A model generated the notes under the pieces. The model was not told where the DNA came from. It made no database searches and saw nothing but the letters and a program-made list of their open reading frames with translations. DNA of 64,000 nt, from NCBI RefSeq assembly GCF_039555335.1, contig NC_092628.1:77130713-77194712 (forward strand). Direction: 5' to 3'. Of this stretch, positions 1-13,100 are shown one piece after another. This DNA comes from Amphiura filiformis. Lineage: Eukaryota > Echinodermata > Ophiuroidea > Amphilepidida > Amphiuridae. Both the position numbers and the translations under genes were made by a program. Each line of letters opens with the position of its first letter. Positions within the stretch are counted from its first letter, which is position 1.

Positions 1-95
1 CAAGATCATTGCACTTCGTACATTTAAAGCCCATCTTAATTCAAAGAAACATAAAAGCTGCCATAATTATTGATTTTTACCCAAATACAGTCACT

Positions 96-107
96 GGTTC
101 GAATCCC
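96..107 (+). repeat. Isolated RNA polymerase III B-box-like motif
   Basis: GGTTCGAATCCC matches a tRNA T-arm/B box. No convincing A box or acceptor pairing precedes it, so it may be the remnant of a tRNA-derived SINE. Confidence 0.25.
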
Positions 108-595
108 ACTTCAGCCAAATTTCCCTCATTAAAACAATGTTACCTGGTCAGTTTCTTTGTATATATCGTAAGTACTATATTTGATTTTACTCTGAATTCC
201 CACCTCGTTTGCATTGTGTTTATCAATTGATATCTTACTTTTATTAGCAAGCATTGAAATAGGGTCATGTGACTGCAAGAAAATCATACAAGAAGAAAGA
301 AGGAATAGCTGCCATTTGCAATGGTCCCAGTTTGTCAAGTAAGACTGATATGGGATATTGATCACCAGGAGCAGAATACAGGAGAACAACTCCTTACAAT
401 ATGGTGACTTAAGTTGCATCAAAAATGCAAGAAGCAGCTAAAACCCCCTTTATTTCACAAACAATTTTCTTGCAAGTCACATTTTGCAATTTCCACTTTT
501 TGTCCTCTTAATGTGTATACCTAAAGCATGATACACAAAATAATACAATGATAAGCTAGCATCAAAAACATTGGATTGCATTTTGTCATAATCAG
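108..595. other. RSU1 3' flank, no feature seen
   Basis: AT-rich sequence without a supported gene; possibly distal 3' UTR of RSU1 down to the poly(A) candidate at 449. Confidence 0.5.
449..454 (-). terminator. Possible RSU1 poly(A) signal
   Basis: AATAAA on the minus strand 550 bp past the RSU1 stop. If used, the 3' UTR would include the hAT-type MITE at 596-844. An AATAAA also overlaps the stop codon (1003-1008) but is too close to serve. Confidence 0.25.
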
Positions 596-844
596 CAGGG
601 TTCCCGCTAGGTCCAAATATTATGGGGTCTAGTTGGACCCCATGATCTGCAAAATTTGAAAACTATGGGGTCCGAAACAATTTTGGGGGGTCTTAAACAC
701 AAATTCTGATACAGTTCTCACATTATAGTCTCAAATGGTGGGGTCCAGTTGGACCCCATAATTTTCAAAATTTGACAAATATGGAGTCCCTTATGATTTT
801 ACTGTGCTAACAGATGCAAAATACTTGGTGTAGCGGGAACCCTG
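596..844. mobile_element. hAT-type MITE with 8-bp TSD ATAATCAG
   Basis: Perfect 14-bp terminal inverted repeats CAGGGTTCCCGCTA / TAGCGGGAACCCTG. Both sides are flanked by ATAATCAG (588-595 and 845-852). Ends starting CAGGG with an 8-bp duplication are hAT hallmarks. The inside has no ORF but repeats a GGGGTCCAGTTGGACCCC-like palindrome. Confidence 0.9.
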
Positions 845-1004
845 ATAATCAGTATTCACTACTGATTCTGTGAGTGATAACAACAGCCACAAATAGTTAT
901 CATTTCCATGTGTACAAAAAGTGAAGACTTGAGTTGATTTGAGTTCATTTTTAGTTGTAGAGCACCAAAATAAATAAAGAGTATCAGTCATTCAAGTTTG
1001 ATGT

Positions 1005-1104
1005 TTATTTCTTTCCCCACACTTCTCTCCTGCTAATCTTCTTAGCTTTGTTGTTACTCTTGGGTGGAGGTGCAGCCCCTGCCTGTATATGTCTGCCATA
1101 AAGA
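1005..1104 (-). CDS. RSU1: RSU1 coding exon 8 with stop
   Basis: Encodes LYGRHIQAGAAPPPKSNN and then a lysine/arginine-rich tail KAKKISRREVWGKK, stop TAA at 1005-1007. Acceptor TTTCAG. The YGRH start and the KKISR stretch match the family C-terminus. Confidence 0.93.
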
Positions 1105-4100
1105 CTGAAAGACACAAAGAGACAGAAAATGTACAAATTAAATCAAGATATCCACTACATCATATTATTATACCTGAAATGTTTTAAAATCACACCCTTA
1201 TTTTGACACTGGGTATCTAAAAATCACCCAACTTAATATAGGTTTAATTATAGGTGAGCATCCAGACTATTCAATGGTTCTGACAAGAAGTGACATTTAT
1301 GTTTACCTGTGTATAAGTACTAACATAAAAAAGGGTAGCATAATGTTACCAATCATTTTTTATTTCATTGCAAGAGTCACATTGACAGGAACATGGAACT
1401 GAACTTCGGATCAAAAATTTTTCAACCAAATGTAATTTAACAGTTAATAATTTCTACATATAAATTTTCCTGTTGCAGCAAGCACACCATTTACTGATTG
1501 CAGCACACAGGTTTGTATGACATACACCATACAAGTATGAAATAAAGCAAGATTTAAAATAGCTGCCATCTAAATAAAAGTACTTATGAACTTTGTTGTG
1601 ACATTTACATTCACAAGTATGAGATCAAAATTTAGCAAGAGCCATGTTGAAGCAACTGCTTGAAGGTCACACCAGGAAATGTGGCATCAAGTTACTGTGT
1701 GGATTGGAAACAGGATGCACAAGTACAGCATAGACTGTTGTATGGGTACAGGCAAACATGCATCAAATGGAATCCAATAGCTCCCATGTGTACTAATGCA
1801 TATCTAGCCTTCTGCAGTGGCAAGCCCATGTTACCAAACAGAGAGTCTGTGTTTGGAGCAGCAATTCTTTGGGTACTACTACTAAACTTTGTTTAAGATT
1901 TTTGGGAAATGGAAACATCATCTTTATTAGCTTTTCCAACTATTATTATAGTTTATAATACCATCAATTTAAGATAGGCCTGTGTAAATCTAGGGGAAAG
2001 AACATTAAAAAAATCTCACATAGCCCTGTACATGCAAGTGTAATTAATTTTCCATGGCAGCTACTACCTGACAGTAATTACTGTATAATCCTAATCTTAA
2101 ACCGGTGTGTCAAATATGGAGGAATATTAGTCAGTCTTGTTCTAAAGTTCTAATAAGTTACAGAGGTAAAAGGAAATTAAAATTCTAGTAATGGCAAAGA
2201 AAAAACCCAGCAAATTATTATGTCAAAAGTGAATCATCATTGCGGGTATAAGTCACGATGTAGTTAACCTCATTGATGTACAACATGAAATGTTATGAAG
2301 GAAATTTGATCTGTTGAGTGACAGGTTTAATATACTGAAATGATATCAAAATTCCAACAAAAATAACATAATTTTAATGTTCCATTATTATTATGGGAAC
2401 ATGAAAGATAATTTACAAATGATAGTACTTTTAATTTTTAAACTTAAGATATTAAAGTAAACTACTTTCATGTCTTGTGATGGATTTTCATCAGAGTTAT
2501 GCCTAAATTCTAAAACACATGAATATTGTAAAAATACCACATTAGATGAATGCATCAACTTTCTATGAATAGTCTTGTTTCAAAAGGAAACAAAACAGTT
2601 GTGAAACTGATTCAATTTAGAACAGTGAATCAATCAATCTTCCTTTATTGCAATAGAAACTCAAATCAATTGGTTTTGAGATAAAGCTATATATCGTACT
2701 GTTTGTATTAAATGCTCCCCCTCTAATAAACACTCCCTCCAATTTTTCAATGAAAAAATGGGACAAAAATGCAAAAACTGCCATACCATATCGTGTGAGT
2801 AAGCTTAAAACTTGCATCAGTCATGTCTGACTCAGTGACAATCGCTAAAAACCTTATATGACTCAAACTTCCATTCAGTTCATTGCCTAATTATGGTAGA
2901 GTTCCTGGGTAGAATTTCACTAATTTCATCAGCTTCTTGTTTGATGATGCACTTACGTATGTAATTTATTGTATTTACCACAAAAATATAATGTTCCATA
3001 CAATTCCGTGTGCGCGGCCATCTTGAATTTGAACCCGGAAGTAGGTGATTCTTCCGAAGTTCGCAGCAGATTTTGAAGGTTTTAATTAAAAATTCAGTTT
3101 TAATAAACACCCCAACCCGGAAGTAGGTGATTCTTCCGAAGTTTGCAGCCGATTTTGAAGGGTTTTTTAATTGAAAATTCGCTTTTAATAAACACCCCTT
3201 GTTTGGAAAAATGCAACGCCCCCAGGCATTTAGCAGTCAAGTTAGCTCAATCGATAAGGCGTTCGACTATGGTGCGAGAGGTTGCGAGTTCGACCCTGGT
3301 GGTGCCTAGTATGCTCGCGTGGAAAAATTGAGTTAGCTTGAAATTCCCTTGGACAAGGAACTCACTGCTAATTTGTCTCGTTGTAACCCGTACTGAAACT
3401 CGGGGAGCTGATCCTGGTTGCGATGGCTATTTGTGGAATGTCTAGGGTGTGCGCTCTTGAAGCAGCAAAGTCCCTGAATTGTTGTTTAATGGTTTATGGA
3501 ATGATGTGGGGCCGTAGTGGTCAGCGACAACCTGTAAAGTGTGCTGAGGCTTGTGGATCAACGTCTAGGCGTTGTGCCTGTGCATAGCGCACTATAAATC
3601 ACTGCGCTTTTTAAAAAAAAATTTTTTTTAATACAAACAATACGGTATAGGCCATTTTCACATTGAGTGAACTTTGACAAGATAACAATGACTTACTATT
3701 TGTATGTTTCTGATCTGATGTAATCAAAGACATGTGACACTCCAACTTGGAACTGATCTGCAATAGGAGGCACCCATGGGTTGTTCTCTGCTCTCAACAC
3801 GTTGGAACCACTGTAAAGGTCCAATTTACCTGAAAGGGTGGAAAAGTCATACCTTTAATCAAATCAAATCAACTTACTTGTCACAATAACATTAAAACAA
3901 GTGAAATGGAAGAAGGTGAGAAGAATAATAAGGCCTGTGAAAACCTCACCCCATTTAATCAACTTAAGTTACACAATAAAAAGCAGATACAAATTACATA
4001 ACACACCAAACATCACAAGAGACATACTCCAAGATTTGCAATATTATATAATATTATGAAATTGTTCCTTCAGTTGATTATGCAAGTGTTTTACAGATTT

Positions 4101-7100
4101 AGATTGCTTAATATTTTTTCAAGAGAATTCCATTGTGACGGGCTTGAACTTCTGATCGACCAGTTAGAGAAGACCTGTTCAAATTTAGAATAGATTATGT
4201 ATACCGTTGCTCAAGTGTTAAGTTTTTAACATTCTTTTGAAAGCATGGTACAGTAAATAAATTCTTACTGTTAATTTCTGCTGCTTTTTGGATCTTTCCT
4301 ACCCTGTTCTTAGACATTGAAAAGGTGACTAACAACGGGTTTACATTCTCATAAAATAATTCTGTTGAAAATACATCTTAAAAGAGAGTAACCATGTATC
4401 ACTTCTTGTACTATATTTTGAATTTATGAATGGTTAACAAATAGACCACTGGAAAGAAGAACCTCAAACTCAAAGTTCAAAAAAACCATATCAGATTATT
4501 GCAACTCCTTGACTCTGCATACATTTAAAACAAACCATGGCATCTTGGTTCAATTTCAGACTTACCAAATTCAGGGGGTAAGACAGTGAGTCTGTTTCCT
4601 TGTATGTGTAATTCTCTTAGCTTCTGTAGCTCTCCCAGGGACTTGGGTAAGGCAATCAGTTCATTGTCTCTTACTGCAAGCTGTTCAGAAAATGGTTTGA
4701 TAAAAGTGAGATTAGAATGGCAATTCAGATTTAGGTGAATCAAGTAATTCAATGATGTTATCTCATTATTTTGATCACAAAAAGGATGCATATTTTGATT
4801 TGGTGCAAGAGAATAGTCTCTCTCAATGAAAAAGTATGCACTTTTTGCTAAAATTATGCCACTTAAAATAATTACCCCATTTGGCACACCATAATTTTGG
4901 CAAGATTGAGCAGTGAAGATGAAGCACCATTGTTTAAAAAATTGTGCAAAGTTGGGAAGAATCATTTAAAACCATAATAAGTGGTTTTAACCACTTAAAA
5001 TTTCTTTTAAACCTGATTTGTTGGCATTTTTGTAATGTTTACACATGTCTCAACTTCACTTAATTGGAATCAGCCAAATGTTGTGTTTGTAGGATAGCAA
5101 AGCAGTTTGAATTAAGGTTGCAATTATGACATTAATCCCACAGCGCTCCACAATAAATGACCCTGATAGTAAGCGACTTTCTTTCATTAATATTGACCTC
5201 ATTATTTCGCCTGGACAGAAAAACTTCCTGACAGATGTTACTAATAGTATTTTATAATTTTTGACAAAGATACACAAAATTAAAATGTGACACAGGCATT
5301 GTATATTATGGTTTTAAAACATCTTGCATTATTATTGAAATAGCTTCACATATGTCAAATTAAATACTTACTACTTCAAGTTTAGCGAGTTGTCCAATAT
5401 CTTCTGGCACTGTTTCAAAGTCATTATCACTTACATACAGCGCTCTTAAAGTTTCTGAATAAAGAAATATTCAAAAAGCTTGTATCAAAAGTGTGTGCAT
5501 TATTAACTTAACATTTTGTGTACGGACTACGGCTAGAATAAATTGAATATATGAATACAAAACCCACCTAAGTCCATACTTTGGCCAAATTGAGTAAAGC
5601 ATGGGAAATTGATGCTATACATAGGCCTGTCATATGTATGAAAGAACAACTCAAATTCATCCTCCGTGTCTATTGAGCATGTGAAAAATAGCATGTATGA
5701 AAGAACCACTCAATTCCAGAATTTGAGTCTTGTAACACATTGATTGAAATCCTGTATGTATAAAAGTCCACTTGTAACACATTCATTGTTGTAGAGTGAC
5801 TTTTGCAAAAAAAAATGGTTTAATCAAGGAAAGTGTGTGGTTTATATTACATGGTAGTATGCTTATCAACATTATACATACCTGTGTGCTTTATTTTGTA
5901 TTATCTTACTAGGGGTAATCTCATTCCAACATTGTTGTCTTTGTATATTGATTCAAAAAACCACCCAAGTCCAACATTTAAAATGAACCCCCACGAAGTC
6001 CCTGAAATGCTAATCATCATACCTAATACAGTTTAACCCACCCATTTGCACGTAAAACTTACCATATTGACCAGGTAAATCTAACTGAAGGAATTGAAAT
6101 GATACACAGGTTTTTTTCTCAAAATTACTTCCCATGGACTTGGGTGGGTTTTGAATTCATGTATTCAATTCATACATAGGAATCCAGAAAAATAATGCTA
6201 ACAGCAGCTCTAAAGTTGTTAAAATATAATTGATTCTCTGTAGGGTTTTGGGATGGCATAAAAATGTAAGTAGCTTGACAGTACCTTGGATTATTAAAAC
6301 TGATGCAATTATTGTAACATTGTCCACAGACTTTGTTTACTTACCAAGAAGGAAGAAATTGCCTGGCAAACTGTTCTCATTGAGGTTATTGTATGTTAGG
6401 TCCAAAATCTCAAGTTTAGGAAAAGCACCAAAGCCACGAGGAAGGCTGTATAATCTATTCATACTGTTAGGAACAACAAGAAAGATGTGATGTTTTAGAA
6501 ACATGATGATCTTGCTGTAGATACTCCTGCAAGAAGATAAACATGCTCTCTAAAAGTATCCTTTACAAATAAATCAATCATACCAGATATATCAAAAGAT
6601 AGAATATCTAACTTGAACATTGGATTTGTATTGCTGAAAAAAACCACAAAAACAATCATCACTACTGCCAACTAAAGTAAATTTTTTAATACTTCTGTGG
6701 TTTGTACTGTGCACCGGGACTGTGCATCAAGCATACATGAGCATAAACACAAGTGATATTAAACAATGACCCTGATTGGTTGATCAAGAGTCATAACAAC
6801 AAGATGGTTGGCCCATTGGTCATCGGCTATTCTATGCAATTGCCGATCACCAGCACGTACCACCTTACCCGAACCACTAAGTATTTAAAAATTTACTTTG
6901 CAAGACACTTTTGAATAAAAATAAGCAACCTTGCAGGTTACCATGTGTCTACTATCTAAAATGGCAATGACCCAAGTTAAACTACAAATTGATTGTGATT
7001 TTCCGTGTTTACTAATTTGCTGAATGCTTTCATGAAAAGCATTGAAACAATTCACTTTAAAATGCTTACCCAATATTGAGATATTTGAGATTTTGCATTG

Positions 7101-10100
7101 AGCTGATGATGGTTGGTAATTCTTCAAGCTGATTGTTGAAAAGATTAAGGATTCCAGGCTAGATAATTCCACAATGTTAGGAGGCAATGCTGCAATGCAA
7201 AATTGAGTACGCATCAAGTTTGATTATAAAAAATAAAAAAAATCATAAAATAGAGGGTTCATACCAATAAATTCGCCTGTGAAATTGTTTCCGGCAAAAG
7301 TTTATCACACCTATTAATAGTGCCAACTTTGCATAAAAACTGCAAAATTGGTACAATATTAGCGCTTTTAGTGTTGAAAATCGTGTTTTAATAGAACTTG
7401 TGAATGTAATCTCGACAAATTTGAAAAAAATGTGAACATTTGAGCGATGTTTAAGATTAAGTGTGCATGAACAAATTTGTATATACCGGTAGCGCTAATT
7501 TTTTCAATAAGTAGACCTTATGCAGAATTCTGTTCTGATTAAGGGATCTAAAATGAGCGTTTATTGCGTTTCGACAGTATTTTTTGTGGGACATGAGAGC
7601 ACCTCAGACCTATGGGTCATTCCATATGAAATCAAGGAGTCGCCCCACCTGACCCCCTCAGATTTGCTTTATATTTTAGTCATATGTTGTACCTGTAAAA
7701 ATATTAACAACCTGCAAATTTGAGGTCTGTAGCTCTTCTGGATTTTCTGTGGCAGCCATTTAAAGTTGGAGTAGGGGGTCTAAATTTGGACCCAAAAGTT
7801 GTCCTTTAAATAAATTTCATCTTTGGGAGTCTGTGCCTTCTTTATAAAAAGAAAGAGAGGTCTGAAACTTTGTATACACACTAACTGCATGCCCAATTTG
7901 TCAAAAAAATAAAAAATAAAAAAATTCTGTAATTGCGCGTTGTGTCACGGGGTCATTAAATATGCAAGAAAAAATGTAATGTTTTGTAAACTGGCAAGTT
8001 TAGCCCCCCTAAATTCACATTTTTGGTCAGATTAATTATTTTTTGTTGTCACTGATGCTATATATAGGATAAATACAATGCATATCCAAAAATTGAGGTC
8101 ACAACTCATTTACATTTTAACAGCGCCCTCACGAAGATGAAATTTATTGCAAATTCAACATTTTCAGGGGGCCCAAAGTCGATGTGGTCCACCTTCAAAA
8201 TTTATAAAACATCACTTTTATATAAGTACTAGTCTTAAATTACAACTTTGCTAAGTCCCAGTAATTGTATAGGTTGACTTCATATAAAATGACAAGCCCA
8301 AAGTTGACCATTTTCTTATGATTGCATGTAGTGCAAATGTGCCGAATTCGGAAGGCTTGAAAGTCAAATTGGCCACAATATTAAAAATAAATGATTAGAT
8401 GAGTAGTTATTGGCCCTATTTACTTTTATTTCCATTTCATTTTCAATATATACAGATTTTCTATGGTAGCCATTTACAGTTGGAGTAGGCACGGCTGTTT
8501 GATGTATATAGAATTGGCTCCATTATTAACTAAATGCAAACTATAGATGGCGCTATTTATCCTAAATCATATTTCTTTATTTGCAAGGGTTAGGTGATTA
8601 ATACCGCCATTAAAACAGCCGGAATAGGTGAAACAAGCAGCAAGGAAATTTTATAAACATATTTCATCAAACAATAAAAGGAATTATTTGTATTAAAAGC
8701 TTGAAAGAGTAATTTCCAGTAACTAAATACCGCCACCAATTTTGTCATTAATAGATACATTTTATATCCGAAAAAGCTTTAAAAAATGCTATAAAAGTGA
8801 ATAATTTTGTAAAGGAGGGCAAATTAAAGTTGAGAACGACTCAAAAGCATCTGTATACATTAGCATGATATCATTTTTAGCTGTTTAAGCCTAAAATTTG
8901 GTTATACATGATGTTTTGTTTGCAAAACTAATAAATGACACCATCAAACAACCGTGTAGGGGGATCTAAATTTGGACCCAAAAGTTGCCCTTTGAATAAA
9001 TTTCATCTTTGGGAGCCTGTACCTTCCTAATAAAAAGAGAGAGAGGTCTGAAACCTTGTATACACACTAATTGCATGTCCAATTTGTCAACAAGTAAAAA
9101 AAAAAAAATGTCTGTAATTGCGCATTGTGTCACAGGGTCATTAAATATGCCAAAAAAATGTAATGTTTTGTATACTGGCAAGTTTAGCCCCCCTACATTT
9201 TTTGTCAGATTAATTGTTTTTTGTTGTCACTGATGGGATATATAGGACAAATACAATGCATATCCAAGACATTGAGGTGACCATTTATTTACATTTCCAA
9301 CAGCGCCCTCGCGAAGATGAAAATTAATGCAAATTCACCATTTTCAGGGGGCCCGAAGTCGATGTGGTCAACCTTCAAAATTCATAAAACATCACTTTTA
9401 TATGACTACTAGTCTTAAATTGCAACTTTGCTAAATCCCAGTAATTTTATAGATTGACTTCATATAAAGCGACAAGCCCAAAGTTGACCATTTTCTTATG
9501 ATTACATGTACTGCAAATGTGCGAATTCGGAAGGTTTAAAAGTCAAAATGGCCACAATATTGAAAATAAATGACTAGATGCATAGTTATTGGCCCTATTT
9601 ACTTTTATTTCCATTTTAGTTTCGATATTGGGGCCAATTTGACTTTCAAGCCTTCCGAATTAGGCACATTTGCACTACATGCAATCATAAGAAAATGGTC
9701 AACTTTGGGCTTGTCATTTTATATGAAGTCAACCTATACAATTACTGGGACTTAGCAAAGTTGTAATTTAAGACTAGTACTTATATAAAAGTGATGTTTT
9801 ATAAATTTTGAAGGTGGACCACATCGACTTTGGGCCCCCTGAAAATGTTGAATTTGCAATAAATTTCATCTTCGTGAGGGCGCTGTTCAATTATAAATGA
9901 GTTGTGACCTCAATTTTTTGGATATGCATTGTATTTATCCTATATATAGCATCGGTGACAACAAAAAATAATTAATCTGACCAAAAATGTGAATTTAGGG
10001 GGGCTAAACTTGCCAGTTTAAAAAACATTACATTTTTTCTTGCATATTTAATGACCCCGTGAAACAACGCGCAATTACAGATTTTTTTAATTTTTTATTT

Positions 10101-13100
10101 TTTGACAAATTGGTCATGCAGTTCGTGTGTATACAAAGTTTCAGACCTCTCTTTCTTTTTATAAAGAAGGCACAGACTCCCAAAGATGAAATTTATTTAA
10201 AGGGCAACTTTTGGGTCCAAATTTAGACTCCCCTACTCCAACTTTAAATGGCTGCCACAGAAAATCCGTAAGAGCTACAGACCTCAAATTTGCAGGTTTT
10301 TAATATTTTTACAGGTACAACATATGACTAAAATATAAATCAAATCTGAGGGGGTCAGGTGGGCGACTCCTTTGATTTCATATGGAATGACCCTATCGAA
10401 TTGCATTCTGAATACGAAGCATGTCTTTCTGATATCGAATATTTTTCATTTTTTGAAAATCATAATATAATACAAATTTTATGACAAATTATAAAAATTT
10501 GATATTTTCAAATTTTTGATATATAACAGTCCTCGGTAAATTATATAAATCTAATGACATATTCTTAAAGTGTATGTAGTAGGGAGGAGGAAAAGCCGAC
10601 GGTCAATTGAAAATTTTGACCTTTCATATTGAAGATATGGATTTTTTTCCCAAAAAGACCTAATTTTTTTGGTGTTTTGGGAAAAAAAATCCATATCTTC
10701 AATAGGAAAGGGCAAAGTTTTCAATTGATCGTCGGCTTTTCATCTCACCTACATACACTTAAAGTATAAATCATCAGATTTATAAAGTTTACTTCAAGTA
10801 CTGTTAAATATCAATAATATCAATTTTTAATGATTTGCCATAAAATGTGTATTAAATTGCGAATTTCAAAAATTAAAATTATTTGATATCAGAATGACAT
10901 TCTTCGATTCGAATGCAATTCGATATGTCTGATGTGCTCTAATGTCCCACAATAAATACTGTCCAAACGTTCATACCCCAGCCCTTAAGATGATATCAAA
11001 TATAAATTTCAGAGTTCAAGGTAACTCGACTTACGGCCAGAAATGTGAACTCCATAAATTGTACGTCAAATCTATAGTAAGGTATTTTATATTACTTGTA
11101 CACATAACTATGTATTTTACAATTTTAATTTAATGAAAACTTTAATGAAAAGGACAGTAAACAAGAGCACACTGAACGATCAAGATTCATTTTTTTAATG
11201 TTCTGTTTAATTTACGTTTGTGATCATATAAATGTCACACAAAAATGCAGTTATGCCGATTATTAAAAACCACTCAAAAATCATATAATGCTTACCTGCA
11301 ATTTTGTTGTTACTGAGCGTCAGCCTTACCAGATTCCGTAATGAAACTGTGGGAAATGAAATTAAAAATATTGAAATTTATGAAGCAAAACATCACTCGA
11401 TGAATGTCAGAATGGTCAATTGAATCACACCTTTTAACACAGTCACACACACACGTGAAGAACTGCAACCGAGGACCATGTTTTTGACAACCGCAGAGTC
11501 ATAGACCTATGACTTGTTCCTATCTAACCAAGGACCTAAAGCTAAGTACTAAACCGTGGACCCACTTGACTATTTACAAACCAATCGAGACCTGACCCTA
11601 CTAAGGCCCTAGACCCTACACCAGCAAACAAGTCTTACCTGCATTTTCATGTTGTTTGAAATTACCCAGGTAAGATTAGGTAGACACAAACGTGGATGTT
11701 GTTGTGGGGTGTCCTAGGTTTTGTGTTATTTTTCTCGGGTGTGGGGGTTTTAGTGTGCACGCTGGATTATTGACATTTTTACTGGAGATTTTCAGATTTC
11801 CAGAACTCCCATAGCAGTAGCCTATGAGATTGGGACTAACTATTTTGTTATATTCTAAAAACTACCATTTCATTTACTTGATGTCATTTAATGGCTGAGT
11901 GGATTTTTGTGTACAGCAATTGTGCACTATTTAGGTACTGCCCCCACCCCAACCCAGGAAAATGTGGGGACTGTTAGCAGGGATTATAGGGATTAACTGG
12001 TTGGTACTTCCAGGGGTGGGAATCATGTGTAGCATTTTGTAACATTGTGCAATTTCCCAACCCTCCAACCTGGGGGATCTAGCATTGGTAGAACAAAAGG
12101 GCCCACAGCTAACTTGGTCCACGGGGGTCGGGGGTAGGGGAATATCCGGGGGGAATATAGGCCTACTTAACATATATTAGTCCAAAAATTACAAGCGCCA
12201 TCATTATTCATAGAATAACACAACCGCACGACCTGCATGACCGAACCTTGACCTTGCCTAGCAACGACCGTGTGATTGGTCAATTCTCAATAGCTGTGTT
12301 TGCGCCGGTCTTTGCGTAGTACGCTCGGCGCAAATAACTGTGCGTCAGGGCTGTCATCTTTTTGGAATTGCTTGGCGTGAGACAGAGGCGTACCGGGATT
12401 TGCCGATTACAATGTTCATTTTGTGATTATTTGAGCCACGGCACTCGAGAATCTGAAAAGTAGGGGGGGGGATAGGGACAACAAATTATTTTGACGATGC
12501 GTGAGATTTTACTCATTTTTTAGCTTTTTGTGTGACATTTACTACTAGGCGTGAGATTATACTACCTTGGTGTGAGACCGTGAGAAAGTGACCCAATGCG
12601 TGAGACTCACGGCCAATGCGTGAGAGTTGACAGCCCTGCTGTGCGTTCCCAAGTTGGCTCTCATGATCGAGAATTTATTATTTTGGCTATAGTTAAGGCT
12701 AATGAAAGTCAATGCCCAGTTTCCCGTTACATAATTTTTCATGACTGTAATAATAATAATGAAATATTTTACCAGCAAATTGTTTTGAGCGGAGTAGGGT
12801 AACAGGAAAGTGGGAATCGACTTTCATTAGCCTAATCCGATTATTACGTCACTTCAATAGCGAATCGGCTCGTAGGCTAGCTTGAGATGGAGGAGGGACT
12901 GGCAAGCAATTTTTTTGGGAGGCTATTTTAAAATTTGCCCATAGTGGGGGCAGATAATTATTGTACAGCCTCTAATATTTAAAGGAGCTCGGAGCTGCAG
13001 TGCCAGTGCCTACTAAACTAAAATGCAGAAAACCTTAGTCGAGCGCGTATTGTAAGGATACATCGCGTATATACTGCGTTGCACGCACTTGTCTCTGATT

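Larger units (their letters stand above)
7543..10984. mobile_element. Outer TTAA-flanked foldback element (piggyBac-type MITE), interrupted
   Basis: Flanked by TTAA (7539-7542 and 10985-10988). The right part (10397-10984) is palindromic about 10670, with GAATTGCATTC / GAATGCAATTC near the arm ends. The left arm is only about 70 bp before a second element breaks in at 7611. Removing that insert and its duplication leaves 659 bp, matching the intact relative at 50317-50969 (653 bp, also TTAA-flanked). TTAA duplication is diagnostic of piggyBac-type transposition. Confidence 0.85.

Noticed and set aside
4681..4965. Extension of RSU1 exon 6 into an apparent 146-codon ORF
   Set aside because: The part upstream of 4680 is intron; a good acceptor and phase fit with exon 5 place the border at 4680.
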